A stretch of DNA of 64,000 nt from an uncultured Lachnospiraceae bacterium (GTDB lineage: Bacteria; Bacillota; Clostridia; Lachnospirales; Lachnospiraceae): assembly GCA_910578645.1 (NCBI GenBank), contig CAJTQI010000007.1:1-64000 (forward strand), written 5' to 3'. The translations under genes and the position numbers were made by a program. Under the pieces are notes generated by a model. It was not told the origin of the DNA. It saw only the letters and a list, made by a program, of their open reading frames with translations, and did no database searches. Shown here one piece after another: positions 37,044 to 46,239 of the stretch (positions are counted from its first letter, which is position 1; every line of letters starts with the position of its first letter).

Positions 37044-37895
37044 TTAACCTTTGACTGCCCCCGCCGTCATGCCTTTCACAAGTTTATCCTGGGCGAAGAT
37101 AAATAGAATAATCATCGGCAGCACCGTCAGGGTAAGCACCGACATTATCATTGGCGTATTCATGGAATACTGACCCTGAAAATCCCACACCGCAAGAGGC
37201 AACGTCCTGTTCTTAGGCGACTGCGTCAATGTATAGGCAAAACTGAACTCATTCCAGATATTGACGCCGTTATATATGGCAAGCGTGGATAGTCCCGGCT
37301 TAGCAAGCGGCAGTATCATGGTAAAAAACATTCTATACTTATTGCAGCCGTCTATTTCCGCCGACTCCTCGATTTCCTTCGGAATCCCCATCATAAAACT
37401 GGTGAGAATAAATACAGAAATCGGCAATGCAAATGCAACATTCGGTCCAATCATCGCCCAGATTGTATCATAGATTTTCAGGCTTTTCGTCATCTGAAAA
37501 ACCGGAATCAACGTAATGTGAATCGGAATCGCCATACATGCCACAATTAACGCATACATGAGCCCATTCATACGAAACTTGAAACGGGCTAGCGGATAAG
37601 CCGCACAGGCCGCTATAAACAAGACTAACAGTAACGACATGAAAAGGACAAACACACTGTTCCCGAAATACCGGGCAAACCCGCCGCTTAACACTTCCTG
37701 GTAATTCGAGAAATTCAGCTTCTCCGGCGGTGAAAAGACCCCCTTCGTGAGCATCTCAAATTTTCCTTTAAAGGAATTAAATATCATAAATACAAAGGGC
37801 ATAAAAGCCGCAAAAAGCGCAATTACCGCAAACGCCGTCGCCATAATCCAGCTTATCCTGCTTTTGACTCTATTTTCTGTATAATGTTTTTCCAT
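37044..37895 (-). CDS. Carbohydrate ABC transporter permease (MalG type)
   Basis: A 283-residue inner-membrane permease with six predicted helices and the CUT1-family EAA loop ESAEIDGCNKYRMFFTMILPLAKPGL, which contacts the ATPase. ATG 37895 is preferred over an upstream GTG because of the GGGGGTG site. It starts 11 bp after the MalF-type partner gene. No ATP-binding subunit is encoded here; CUT1 systems in Firmicutes commonly share a MsmK-like ATPase encoded elsewhere. Confidence 0.94.
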   Translation of the reverse strand: MEKHYTENRVKSRISWIMATAFAVIALFAAFMPFVFMIFNSFKGKFEMLTKGVFSPPEKLNFSNYQEVLSGGFARYFGNSVFVLFMSLLLVLFIAACAAYPLARFKFRMNGLMYALIVACMAIPIHITLIPVFQMTKSLKIYDTIWAMIGPNVAFALPISVFILTSFMMGIPKEIEESAEIDGCNKYRMFFTMILPLAKPGLSTLAIYNGVNIWNEFSFAYTLTQSPKNRTLPLAVWDFQGQYSMNTPMIMSVLTLTVLPMIILFIFAQDKLVKGMTAGAVKG

Positions 37896-37906
37896 CTGCA
37901 CACCCC

Positions 37907-38821
37907 CTACGCTTCTTCTTTCTTGCCGTTAATTACACGCATCGTCACCAATGACAAAAGCGTAATCAGAATAAACATTCCACCTGCTATCGCCGAACCG
38001 TAGCCCATGTTAAACTGTGCAAAAGCATTCTTATACATATATGTCGCCATCAATTCCGTAGCGGTTCCCGGCCCGCCGCCTGTCATAACATAAATCAAAT
38101 CAAAGTATTTCAAGGAACCTACCATAGACAAAATGGCAGCGCTCTTGATGGAAGGCATTAAAAGCGGCAAGGCAATCTGCCAGAAATACTGTCCCTTCGT
38201 CGCTCCGTCAATAAGAGAAGCTTCATAGACATCTTCCGATACATTTGTGTACGCCGCCATGCAGTATACCATATAAAAAGGTATAAACTGCCATGCAATA
38301 ACAAAAACAACCGTCATGAGCGCCGTATTTTTGTTCCCCAGAAGGTCAATATTGCCTCCCCCAAATAGTTGGGAGACTGCACTAATCATACCACCGTTAG
38401 CCGCCAGTGCATAGTTGAACAAAAAACCAATTGCCACCGAGGACATCAGCATCGGAATAAACCACAGTACTTTGCACACCGTCCCCTTTTTCCCTACAAA
38501 TTCAAGGAAAGTCGCCTCTGCAAGCCCAATCGGTATCTGGATAATGATAGACATGACCATAATGATAATATTATTCCTGAATGCAAACCAGAAATCTCTG
38601 TCGCCAACCAGTTTTATCCAGTTAGAAATACCTATAAAAGTTTTCTCCGCCGCAATACCATTCCATCTATATGTACTAATCGTAAAAGAATCAACAATCG
38701 GATAAAAAATAAAAACGCTCAAAATCAAAAGAACCGGAAGCAGAAACACAAGCGCTGCAATGTTCGTACTTCTCTGCCTGCGTCTGCCTAATGAATTTAC
38801 CTGGTCTTTCATATATGCCAT
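37907..38821 (-). CDS. Carbohydrate ABC transporter permease (MalF type)
   Basis: A 304-residue permease with six helices and the EAA motif EASLIDGATKGQYFWQIALP. It pairs with the MalG-type protein to form the channel for the sugar taken up by the binding protein encoded upstream. ATG 38812 is an alternative start with better spacing from AAAGGGG. Context with a GH120 beta-xylosidase suggests xylo-oligosaccharides as cargo. Confidence 0.94.
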   Translation of the reverse strand: MAYMKDQVNSLGRRRQRSTNIAALVFLLPVLLILSVFIFYPIVDSFTISTYRWNGIAAEKTFIGISNWIKLVGDRDFWFAFRNNIIIMVMSIIIQIPIGLAEATFLEFVGKKGTVCKVLWFIPMLMSSVAIGFLFNYALAANGGMISAVSQLFGGGNIDLLGNKNTALMTVVFVIAWQFIPFYMVYCMAAYTNVSEDVYEASLIDGATKGQYFWQIALPLLMPSIKSAAILSMVGSLKYFDLIYVMTGGGPGTATELMATYMYKNAFAQFNMGYGSAIAGGMFILITLLSLVTMRVINGKKEEA

Positions 38822-38938
38822 ACCCCTTTCTATATATTTACAACATATTTACCTTTTACACATTGCCTGTACTACTCGTTTTCGTCCCGCGCATCCGTTT
38901 TCTGTTATAAGAAAAATTTGTTTGAATATAGAAACTAA

Positions 38939-38958
38939 GAGGGGGAACCTTCCCCCTC
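38939..38958 (-). terminator. Hairpin between binding protein and permease genes
   Basis: A perfect 9-bp GC-rich stem GAGGGGGAA/TTCCCCCTC with a 2-nt loop lies 19 bp past the binding-protein stop, followed by TTAGTTTC on the minus strand. Such hairpins stabilise or partly terminate the transcript, so the binding protein is made in excess over the permeases. Confidence 0.65.
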
Positions 38959-38976
38959 CTATGACTTCATATGTTT

Positions 38977-40392
38977 CTATTTGCCAGAGAGATATTCTGT
39001 CTGCGCTGCCTGCATCTTCTTATTTGCCTCATCAGGAGTCATGGTCAGCCCGAAAACTTCCTGATTGCCATCCAAATGTGCATTAGCAACTGTAGGATTT
39101 AGATACTGGTCATACCAAAGCTGTACTGCAGAAGCATTGTTTGCCGCCTCAATAATAGACTTGGAAACCGGGTCTGTAATCATCGCATCCACACCCGTTA
39201 CCGGAGGAATCAGACTTGCGCCTACCATATACTCGATTGTCTCATCGCTAGAAAGATATGTCGCAAACTCAAACGCTGCATCCAGTTTTTCTCCTGTACA
39301 ATTGAAAGAGACAAACTGGTCGCCCATCGTGCCACACAGAATGGAAGCGTCCGCACTGGAATCGTCCACTGCCGGGAAGGAGAACCAACCCACCTTGCTG
39401 TAGAAATCATTGCCTGCATCTTCACTGTCTGTCTTGAACGCCGCCGTATTCCAAGAACCTGTCAGATACATAGCCGCTTCTTCCGTATAGAAAAATGATT
39501 TCGCCTGCCCATCATCCTCACTCATGGAGTTAAAGCCCTCCGGGAAATATCCTTTGTTAACCCATTCCTGAATCTTCTTGCCTGCATATACGAAACACTC
39601 ATCTTCGAATGTGCCGTCGCCTGCCGATGCTTTCTGGAACGGCTCCAACCCGCCCTTCCTGGCCGCAAGGCACTGGAAATACATGGAACCAGTCCATTTC
39701 GGCCCGTTTGCCAGTGTAAACGGAATAATTCCGTTTGCCATAAACTTATCACATGCAGCCTCAAGTTCCGATACAGTAGCCGGAATGTCCACGCCGCACT
39801 GCTCAAACAAATCTTTATTATAGTAGATACCTGCAATAGAGATATTCTTGACCGGAATTGCGTAAATCTTGCCGTTGTAGCTTGCCTGCTCCAAGGCTCC
39901 CTCCATGAAACGCTCCTTCAAACCATACTTCTCATACAAATCATCCAAAGGTTGGGCATAGCCGGAATCAATATACTCATTCATGGGACCTCCTGACCAT
40001 GTGGTATACATATCAGGACACTCCCCTGAGCTCATGGCAATGACAAGTTTCTCCTTGTACTTGTCATTCTGTGTAGGGATATTCTCGACGGTATATCCAC
40101 TCTGGGAATTTTCCATAAACTGGTTGATTGCCATCTCATAAGTTTCTTTATCTGCCCCCTCGGTCCCCACATTCCAGAATGTGATAACCTTATCCCCGGA
40201 ATCGGAACTGTCTACATCCGACGTTGCTTCCAAACCGCCTGCCGCCTCACTGGATGAGCCCGTGTCAGCCATATCTGACACACTATCCTGGCTTGCTGCC
40301 GCCTCACCGCTTCCACTACCGCATGCAGCCATGGGAAGGCACATACAAACCGTTAAACCTGCCGCCATAAGAGATTTCATTCTTTTTTTCAT
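38977..40392 (-). CDS. Carbohydrate ABC transporter substrate-binding lipoprotein
   Basis: A 471-residue CUT1-type extracellular solute-binding protein. The signal ends in the lipobox MAAC, followed by a Ser/Ala/Glu-rich linker (about 25-65) and a two-lobe binding fold (VITFWNVGTEGADKETYE at the start of lobe 1). A GGGAG site precedes the ATG. It is the first gene of the transporter run, and the preceding GH120 gene is closed by its own terminator at 40531-40574. The likely ligand is a short xylo-oligosaccharide, inferred only from the GH120 neighbour. Confidence 0.93.
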   Translation of the reverse strand: MKKRMKSLMAAGLTVCMCLPMAACGSGSGEAAASQDSVSDMADTGSSSEAAGGLEATSDVDSSDSGDKVITFWNVGTEGADKETYEMAINQFMENSQSGYTVENIPTQNDKYKEKLVIAMSSGECPDMYTTWSGGPMNEYIDSGYAQPLDDLYEKYGLKERFMEGALEQASYNGKIYAIPVKNISIAGIYYNKDLFEQCGVDIPATVSELEAACDKFMANGIIPFTLANGPKWTGSMYFQCLAARKGGLEPFQKASAGDGTFEDECFVYAGKKIQEWVNKGYFPEGFNSMSEDDGQAKSFFYTEEAAMYLTGSWNTAAFKTDSEDAGNDFYSKVGWFSFPAVDDSSADASILCGTMGDQFVSFNCTGEKLDAAFEFATYLSSDETIEYMVGASLIPPVTGVDAMITDPVSKSIIEAANNASAVQLWYDQYLNPTVANAHLDGNQEVFGLTMTPDEANKKMQAAQTEYLSGK

Positions 40393-40530
40393 TCTTTTCT
40401 CTCCCTTTCTTAATTAATAAAAGATTTCATCTTTATGGCCTAATCATACCAGACCAAATTTTCTCATTCCATTTAATAATGTGTCACAATTCTATAAAAA
40501 TCTTACCATTTCACTTCTATTTCCATACAT

Positions 40531-40574
40531 AAAAAACAAGCTCCCCGAAGGATATCACTTTCTTCAGGAAACTT
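40531..40574 (-). terminator. Intrinsic terminator after the GH120 gene
   Basis: On the minus strand AAGTTTCCTGAAG pairs along 13 positions with CTTCGGGGAGCTT (with G-U wobble), then TTTTTTATG follows. It lies 75 bp past the GH120 stop and separates it from the binding-protein gene. Confidence 0.75.
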
Positions 40575-40648
40575 GCAAACAAACTCTTATCTTTTTCTTT
40601 CTGATACACAAAATCCAGTGTACAACTTACCTTATGGAAAAGTCAGAA

Positions 40649-42592
40649 TTAACCCCACACTTTGATTCTGTTGACGCCTTGCTTCAATTGCGCAAACGGT
40701 CCTGCGAGAACCTGGCTGCCACGCTTCTTGCCACAATAGTCTTCATCGAACACAATCTCTTCCCCGGAAGGCGACTCATACGCCCCTTCCGTAATCCGGG
40801 TCATACCAAAGGAGGCAGAATGAAGCGTCTTACCCCACTCTTTCAACATAGCATCCGACGCGGTAATCTCTAGCCATGTTGCATTCTCTTCCTCTACAAT
40901 ATTTATCCGTGGGTCTTCTCCGGAAATTTCATACTCCTTCTCCCGTTCAAAGTTCTTAGCCCCTTTTAAATAACAGTTCTGTCCGATATAGGCAGGCTGT
41001 TTCACAAGCAGAAACATCTCCAAGTCACCATTGCCCTGTGCCAGTACTTCCCCGATATATTCTTCCAGGGACACCGTACTACCCTGATAACCTTCTGTCC
41101 CGTATGTAGACTGTTCGGTATATGTCTGTGCCCCGCCTAAGAAAATATTGCGGTATAGCCTATCGTCGCCGCCATATACCACCGTACTGCCTGCCACCTC
41201 CGTGGTATGCGGATAATGATACGGCGTAGAGCGGTCCGGAACCGGCTCCCTGCGCATTGTACCACAGCAAAGATTATGGATATATGCTCCGCCCTGTGCA
41301 ATATTGTCGAAGTTATAGTCCGATGCAAAAATATTATTGTCCACAATATACGGTCCATGAGTTACCTCAATCATCAAATCCCTGTCATTGTTATAATACA
41401 GGTTACTGCTCACACGTGCGCCTTGCGCCTGCCAGTCAAGCCACGTGCCAAGGGTACTGTTATGAATGTTATTATGATGAATCTGTACATCAATTGCCGC
41501 ATGAAGCTTGATGCCTGCAATTTCATAGCCGAAAAATTCATGTTTTACCGCTATATTATAAATATGATTCCCGTATATCTGACTAAATACGCATCCCATA
41601 TGCCCCACAATACCGTTTTGTCCGCAGTCATAAACTACATTATTCCTGATAATATGGGAGCCGATTGTCTCCCTGCTCCATCCGATATGGCGCGCACGGA
41701 AAACCGCTTCCATCTGGTACTGGTATCCCGGTTTTCTGTGTGTCCTCGTACAAAGATTATGTCCTGTGGATTCTTCTTTGCCTATACTGATTCCACTGCA
41801 CTTTGCATCATGGATGATGTTGTTCTCTATAATCCAGCCTTTGCTCCAATTTACGCCCAGAAGCCCCGGCTGGTCTGCCGTCGGCGGCGTCCAAGGGCAG
41901 GCCGCCTGAGCCATCTCAAAACCGGATACCGTAATATAGTTTCTTCCCGTCTTCACCGGATAGAAGCAGCACTTGCGCACGTTAATCTCCACAAGTTCCC
42001 TGTTTGGGTCCGCTCCATGAAAATTAGCATAAATCGTAGTAGTGTTCTCGTCTGTCTCACAACACCACTGGTACACGGAATCTTCCGGATGAAGAAGCGG
42101 TTCCGCATGGTTTGTCCACGGTGGATTTACACCTTCCGTGCGCATTACAGGATTTTTTATATCCTCTAGTGTCTCCGCCTCATAAAAAGACTTCCCATTC
42201 AGATACACATCACCCGGATGAAGAATGTCCCCTTCCGGCGCAACAAACCAATCTCCGCCAAGAATTTCTTTATAAGGATTATAATCTCCAAACATACTGT
42301 TAGGAAGCGTCGCCTTCCAGACCGTCCCTTCCACGTTCTCCCAACAAGTAATCCGCTCAGAGCCTTTGATGACCACCTTCTCTCCCTCGGCCGCACGGTA
42401 AACGATACGGTCAAATTCACTGGCTCCGCCATTCTCAGGTTTTACCCATTCCCGGTATTCTCCGGCATGTACAATGACCGTATCTCCTGGCGCCGCAAGC
42501 GCTGCAGCTCTGGAAATTGTTGCAAAGGGATTTTGTGCACTACCTTCATTGCTGTCGCAGCCTGTGACGGCCACATGATATTCTCTCCTCAT
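40649..42592 (-). CDS. GH120 beta-xylosidase (right-handed beta-helix)
   Basis: A 647-residue glycosidase that releases xylose from xylo-oligosaccharides. I recognise the whole length as the GH120 family founded by XylC of Thermoanaerobacterium saccharolyticum: the N-terminal EYHVAVTG, YREWVKPENGG, VVIKGSERI, CFYPVKTGRNYITVSGFEMA, WTPPTADQPGL and NWSKGWIIENNIIHDAKCS. The catalytic pair, known in XylC as Asp nucleophile and Glu acid/base 23 residues apart, corresponds to Asp386 (TWLDWQAQG) and Glu409 (LMIEVTHG), with the same spacing. There is no signal peptide, so it should act in the cytoplasm on imported oligosaccharides, matching the transporter and YesMN genes downstream. Confidence 0.9.
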   Translation of the reverse strand: MRREYHVAVTGCDSNEGSAQNPFATISRAAALAAPGDTVIVHAGEYREWVKPENGGASEFDRIVYRAAEGEKVVIKGSERITCWENVEGTVWKATLPNSMFGDYNPYKEILGGDWFVAPEGDILHPGDVYLNGKSFYEAETLEDIKNPVMRTEGVNPPWTNHAEPLLHPEDSVYQWCCETDENTTTIYANFHGADPNRELVEINVRKCCFYPVKTGRNYITVSGFEMAQAACPWTPPTADQPGLLGVNWSKGWIIENNIIHDAKCSGISIGKEESTGHNLCTRTHRKPGYQYQMEAVFRARHIGWSRETIGSHIIRNNVVYDCGQNGIVGHMGCVFSQIYGNHIYNIAVKHEFFGYEIAGIKLHAAIDVQIHHNNIHNSTLGTWLDWQAQGARVSSNLYYNNDRDLMIEVTHGPYIVDNNIFASDYNFDNIAQGGAYIHNLCCGTMRREPVPDRSTPYHYPHTTEVAGSTVVYGGDDRLYRNIFLGGAQTYTEQSTYGTEGYQGSTVSLEEYIGEVLAQGNGDLEMFLLVKQPAYIGQNCYLKGAKNFEREKEYEISGEDPRINIVEEENATWLEITASDAMLKEWGKTLHSASFGMTRITEGAYESPSGEEIVFDEDYCGKKRGSQVLAGPFAQLKQGVNRIKVWG

Positions 42593-42739
42593 ATGCTACC
42601 TCCCAATCTGTGCCTTTCTTATTTTTATTCAGTATACTCTATCTATTACAGCCATCTCAAGACGATTATTGAGGGATTTACCTACAAAAAAGTGTCTCTT
42701 ATTCGGCCGGACATACCATCATAGATAACTAAAATCAAA

Positions 42740-42764
42740 GGGCGCTATAAATTTTATAGCACCC
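42740..42764 (-). terminator. Intrinsic terminator after the chemoreceptor gene
   Basis: GGGTGCTATAA pairs with TTATAGCGCCC (one mismatch) around a 3-nt loop and runs into TTTGATTTTAG on the minus strand. It lies 30 bp after the stop codon of the gene at 42795-44492. Confidence 0.7.
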
Positions 42765-42794
42765 TCTCTATGCCTCTAAGCGGACACCCGCTAC

Positions 42795-44492
42795 CTAAAT
42801 CACAAACTGTTCCATCAAGCCAACCATCGTCTCAACCTGGGTCTTCTGCTCCTCGCTGACCGCCGCAGTCTCCTGTGATGCGGCAGAGTTATTGTCCACC
42901 ACCGCGGAAACCTGCTCGACACTCGCATTCACATCACGCATGCGCTCCGTATCCTGCTTGAGCATCACCACAATCTGCTCCATCTTCTGTGTGGCTTCCT
43001 GCGCCTCGGACATAACTTCATTCATGTTGGATACGGTTTCATCCGCAATCATAATTCCCTTATCCATCGCGTTAACCGTCATCTCTATCAGTTCTGTCGT
43101 CTTCCCGGCAGCCTTCGCCGATTCATTCGCCAGATTCTTAACCTGCTCAGCCACAACCGCAAAGCCTCTTCCGGCTTCCCCTGCCCTGGCAGCCTCAATG
43201 GCCGCATTTAACGCCAGAAGGTTTGTCTGGGAGGCAATATCCTCAATCGCACCGATAATCGTACTTATCTGCTCTGAACAATTGCTGATTTCCTGAATAG
43301 CATCCTTCAAATCCTGCATCTTCTGGTTGCCATTCGCAAGGGTCATACCCGCTTTGGAAGCCATCTTAGCCGATTCTTCCGCTGCCTGGCTGTTGTGCTC
43401 CATACTTCTTGTCATATCTTCAAACACAGACAAAAGCTCAGATACCTGGGTCGCCTGCGCCGTACATCCCTGTGCCATATCTTCCGCCGCATACGCCAAC
43501 TGCCCGGAACCGTTATCAATCTGCTTGGAGACATTACGGATTGTAAGGAGTGTCTCCCGCATCTTCTCCCCTATCTTCTGGAAAGACTCTTTAATGGTTA
43601 CAAACTCTCCCACGTATTCCTGTTCAAGCCGTATATTGTAGTTTCCATTCCCCATCTGTTCGAGTATCTGCGTAATCTCTTCCACCATGGCAAGAAGATT
43701 CCTCTTCATAAAGGAAATTGCACTGACCATCTTGCCGACTTCACTCCCATCTTCCTCCAACTCCAAAACAGTGCGGAAATTGCCCTCCGCAAGCACTTCC
43801 ATCTGGTCTGATACTTTCTGGATTGGCTCTAAGAGCTCTTTCTCGGCAAATCTGATAATCCTGATAAACTGTTTCACAACATATATAAAAGAAAGCGCAA
43901 ACAAAACGCCGAATATAAACTGCAGAATTTTCATGACAACCTGCTGCTTGTCTTTCCTGGCAAGAATCGTCGCAATCGTCTCATCTGTCTGGGTATTAAT
44001 CTTCTTTACGGTATCCCCGTACGTATCGCTGAACACACAAGCCTGCGCCGCTTCCAGGTCGCCGTTCTTAACATGTTCAATCGCCTCTTGCTCCAACGGA
44101 ACAAGCCCATCCGACATACCCGAAATTGCATTCAGGCTTTCCCATTCTTTATTGGAGACACCGCATGTATGTAGTATTTCGATTGCTCCCTCCCGAGTCT
44201 TATTTACGTTCAGCTCTTTCATGTAGTCATCATAATATACATCTTCTCCCGTAGCCGCATAAGACTGTATTTCATAAGTCAATGTACGCGAACCAATCCT
44301 GTACTGGTTTAACGCCGACATCGTGTTGAACTGGGTGCTGTCCACCCAGGATGTACCCAGATTCAATCCAATGAAACCAAGTAGCAGCCCCGCGCCGATT
44401 CCCACCGCTATAAAAGCCTGGTGAACCAGTTTCCGGAGCATGGCCGACTGGCTCTTATTACCTGATACCCTGATTTCTTCTCTTTCCATCAT
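42795..44492 (-). CDS. Methyl-accepting chemotaxis protein with four-helix-bundle sensor
   Basis: A 565-residue chemoreceptor. The first membrane helix (about 28-48) is followed by a helical extracytoplasmic domain of about 140 residues (four-helix-bundle type, by helix pattern), a second helix (about 190-210), HAMP (about 212-270), and the signalling domain with tip motif ASQTNLLALNAAIEAARAGEAG and GRGFAVVAEQVKNLA. An NNSAASQETAAVSEE stretch near the C-terminus is typical of methylation sites. Beside the xylo-oligosaccharide locus it might sense a related sugar, but that is guesswork. Confidence 0.94.
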   Translation of the reverse strand: MMEREEIRVSGNKSQSAMLRKLVHQAFIAVGIGAGLLLGFIGLNLGTSWVDSTQFNTMSALNQYRIGSRTLTYEIQSYAATGEDVYYDDYMKELNVNKTREGAIEILHTCGVSNKEWESLNAISGMSDGLVPLEQEAIEHVKNGDLEAAQACVFSDTYGDTVKKINTQTDETIATILARKDKQQVVMKILQFIFGVLFALSFIYVVKQFIRIIRFAEKELLEPIQKVSDQMEVLAEGNFRTVLELEEDGSEVGKMVSAISFMKRNLLAMVEEITQILEQMGNGNYNIRLEQEYVGEFVTIKESFQKIGEKMRETLLTIRNVSKQIDNGSGQLAYAAEDMAQGCTAQATQVSELLSVFEDMTRSMEHNSQAAEESAKMASKAGMTLANGNQKMQDLKDAIQEISNCSEQISTIIGAIEDIASQTNLLALNAAIEAARAGEAGRGFAVVAEQVKNLANESAKAAGKTTELIEMTVNAMDKGIMIADETVSNMNEVMSEAQEATQKMEQIVVMLKQDTERMRDVNASVEQVSAVVDNNSAASQETAAVSEEQKTQVETMVGLMEQFVI

Positions 44493-44641
44493 TTTTCCCC
44501 CAATAACATAATCATTATGCTTGTGATATCAGCAATACCCTCTGCAAATATCATCTTAATAATTATACCGTTATTTAAGACTAACATCAAGAAAATATTC
44601 AGACAATCACCAAAAAATATATAATCTGAGCGGGCCTTGAA

Positions 44642-45443
44642 TTAACACTTCATCGTAAACTCATTCACAATTCCTCCCAGGCTATCCGCCATCGAAGTAT
44701 TTTCTTCCGACTGACTTAAAATATCAGCGGCAATCAAAGCCGTGCTTTCACTCTTTTTCACAATCACGTTAATCGCACCGTTATTCTGCTCGGATATATC
44801 TTTAACACTCATGATATTATCAAATATCTCCGTGATAGATAACTGTAAATTCTCCACAAATTCGCCCAGTTTCTCAATATCCTGTTTGATGGCTTCCACG
44901 GAAACACTGTAATGATTTGATTTCTCCGGCAACCACTGCAAATCCCCGTCCCATCTCTTTGGACCTTGCTGCCTCAATCGCCGCATTGATGGACAACAGG
45001 TTCGTCTGTGTGGCAATCTCCAAGATGGCCGTAGCCATACCATTAATCTGGGACAATTTATTCAGGCTTTGCAGCGTCTCTTTTACTGACTCCTTGGTCT
45101 GTTCCAACTGTTCTCTCGTATTCTTAAAGGAACCGTCCGCGCTTTCCCTCATCTTCGTCACTTCCTGCATCAGCACATCACTGGATGCAAAACTGTTCTG
45201 TAAGCTGGCCGCCACATCACTGATAAAGTGATGCATACACCCAATCTCATCGTTAATCCTCCCGATAGCCTGGTTGACATTTTCCATACTTGCAAAAAGT
45301 TCCTGTGTGGTGGAAATATTATCAGTCACGTAATCCACCAGGTTTGCGAAAGAGCCTCTCAGCATAACCGCCTCATCCTCCAGTTTAGCGCAGCAGTCTT
45401 TAATCGGGAATGATTTAAACAAAAACCTTAACCCTCTATCCAT
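44642..45443 (-). pseudogene. Truncated and frameshifted chemoreceptor-like gene
   Basis: Two overlapping frames together encode the cytoplasmic part of a soluble chemoreceptor. One runs from 45443 with MRDGL-type start through FASMENVNQAIGRINDEIG and the tip QTNLLSINAAIEAARSKEMG, GRGFAVVAGEIKSL, then reads into unrelated residues and stops at 44874. The other frame resumes with SVSVEAIKQDIEKLGEFVENL and ends at 44642. A small indel near 44900-44920 explains the shift. The N-terminus is also short and lacks membrane or leader segments. An AraC-regulator remnant begins within a few bases of its start on the other strand, so both genes seem cut at the same junction. Confidence 0.75.
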
Positions 45444-45792
45444 TTACCAGCCTGAAATAAAGGCAGAATATATCCAGAAGTTCAATGATGTCCTGTCGTA
45501 TATTGATGAATATTACATGAAAAACCTGACTCTGGAAACCGTCGCTTCCCACAGCGGTTTCTCGAAATACTATTTTTCCAGGCTGTTTAAGCAGTACACA
45601 AACTGCACTTTTTATGAATATTTATGCTACAGAAGGCTGAAAGCCGCCGAAGAACTTCTTCGCCAATCCGGCCTGTCCGTCACGGAGGCCGCCCTGTTAT
45701 CGGGATTTTCCAGTATTTCAACTTTTAACAGAATATTCAAACAAAAAAAGGGCTGCACCCCCAGCGAATACCGGAATCTCTTTTCCGTATAG
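45431..45792 (+). pseudogene. AraC-family regulator remnant (DNA-binding domain only)
   Basis: The reading frame encodes a complete AraC double helix-turn-helix (TLETVASHSGFSKYYFSRLFK and VTEAALLSGFSSISTFNRIFK) with the usual end TPSEYRNLF. The frame stays AraC-like upstream of ATG 45517 (YQPEIKAEYIQKFNDVLSYI) back to about 45431-45445, where it meets the start of the chemoreceptor remnant on the opposite strand. No N-terminal sensing domain or ribosome-binding site exists. A short protein from ATG 45517 (91 residues) could in principle still be made. I read it as the 3' part of a gene cut by a deletion or rearrangement. Confidence 0.75.
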
Positions 45793-45893
45793 TTTTTGCC
45801 TCCCCGGTTCTTCAGGCGAAAGGACAAAAAGCCGATAAATATTATAACATTAACTTTTGTTGAGATAAAATCAGTGCAGAAATGGAGAAAATC

Positions 45894-46139
45894 ATGATTG
45901 TTGAATATGCTATGAAACAGGTTTTAGATTCCATGGAAAATTCCGTGAAGCTGCGCAGCCAGGCCAGGGCCGAACGCAGAGCTGAAGAAGCAAAAAACGC
46001 GAAAAAAGACTTTGAGAAAAAACTGATGGCGGCTGAAACTGCCAAGACAGAACTTGACAGCCTGGCGATGAAGGCAAAAGGCTCCCAGGATGCAGTCTTA
46101 AGAGACCAGTTGATGGGTTTCATGATGGCAGGGTTTTGA
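45894..46139 (+). CDS. Small hypothetical coiled-coil protein
   Basis: An 81-residue charged protein of unknown function. ATG 45894 has GGAG six bases upstream; ATG 45882 in the same frame is the alternative. The middle (about 18-58) is rich in Ala, Lys, Glu and Arg with heptad-like spacing (RAERRAEEAKNAKKDFEKKL), predicting a helix or coiled coil, and the end is hydrophobic (LMGFMMAGF). A 129-residue frame on the opposite strand is its antisense shadow. It sits next to the rearrangement scar at 44.6-45.8 kb. Confidence 0.55.
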   Translation: MIVEYAMKQVLDSMENSVKLRSQARAERRAEEAKNAKKDFEKKLMAAETAKTELDSLAMKAKGSQDAVLRDQLMGFMMAGF

Positions 46140-46239
46140 TAAAGACAGTGAACCGGCACAGACAAGGGCGGAAACCGGCATTCCGGCTCCGCCCCTAAAA
46201 ATCTATCTGTTTTTCTGCTAGCAATGGACAAGAATACCT

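Noticed and set aside
45842..46231. 129-residue minus-strand frame with Ala/Ser/Phe-rich hydrophobic stretches
   Set aside because: It is the complement of the small coiled-coil gene at 45894-46139; repeated Glu/Lys/Ala codons read as Phe/Leu/Ser on the other strand, giving a false membrane-protein look.
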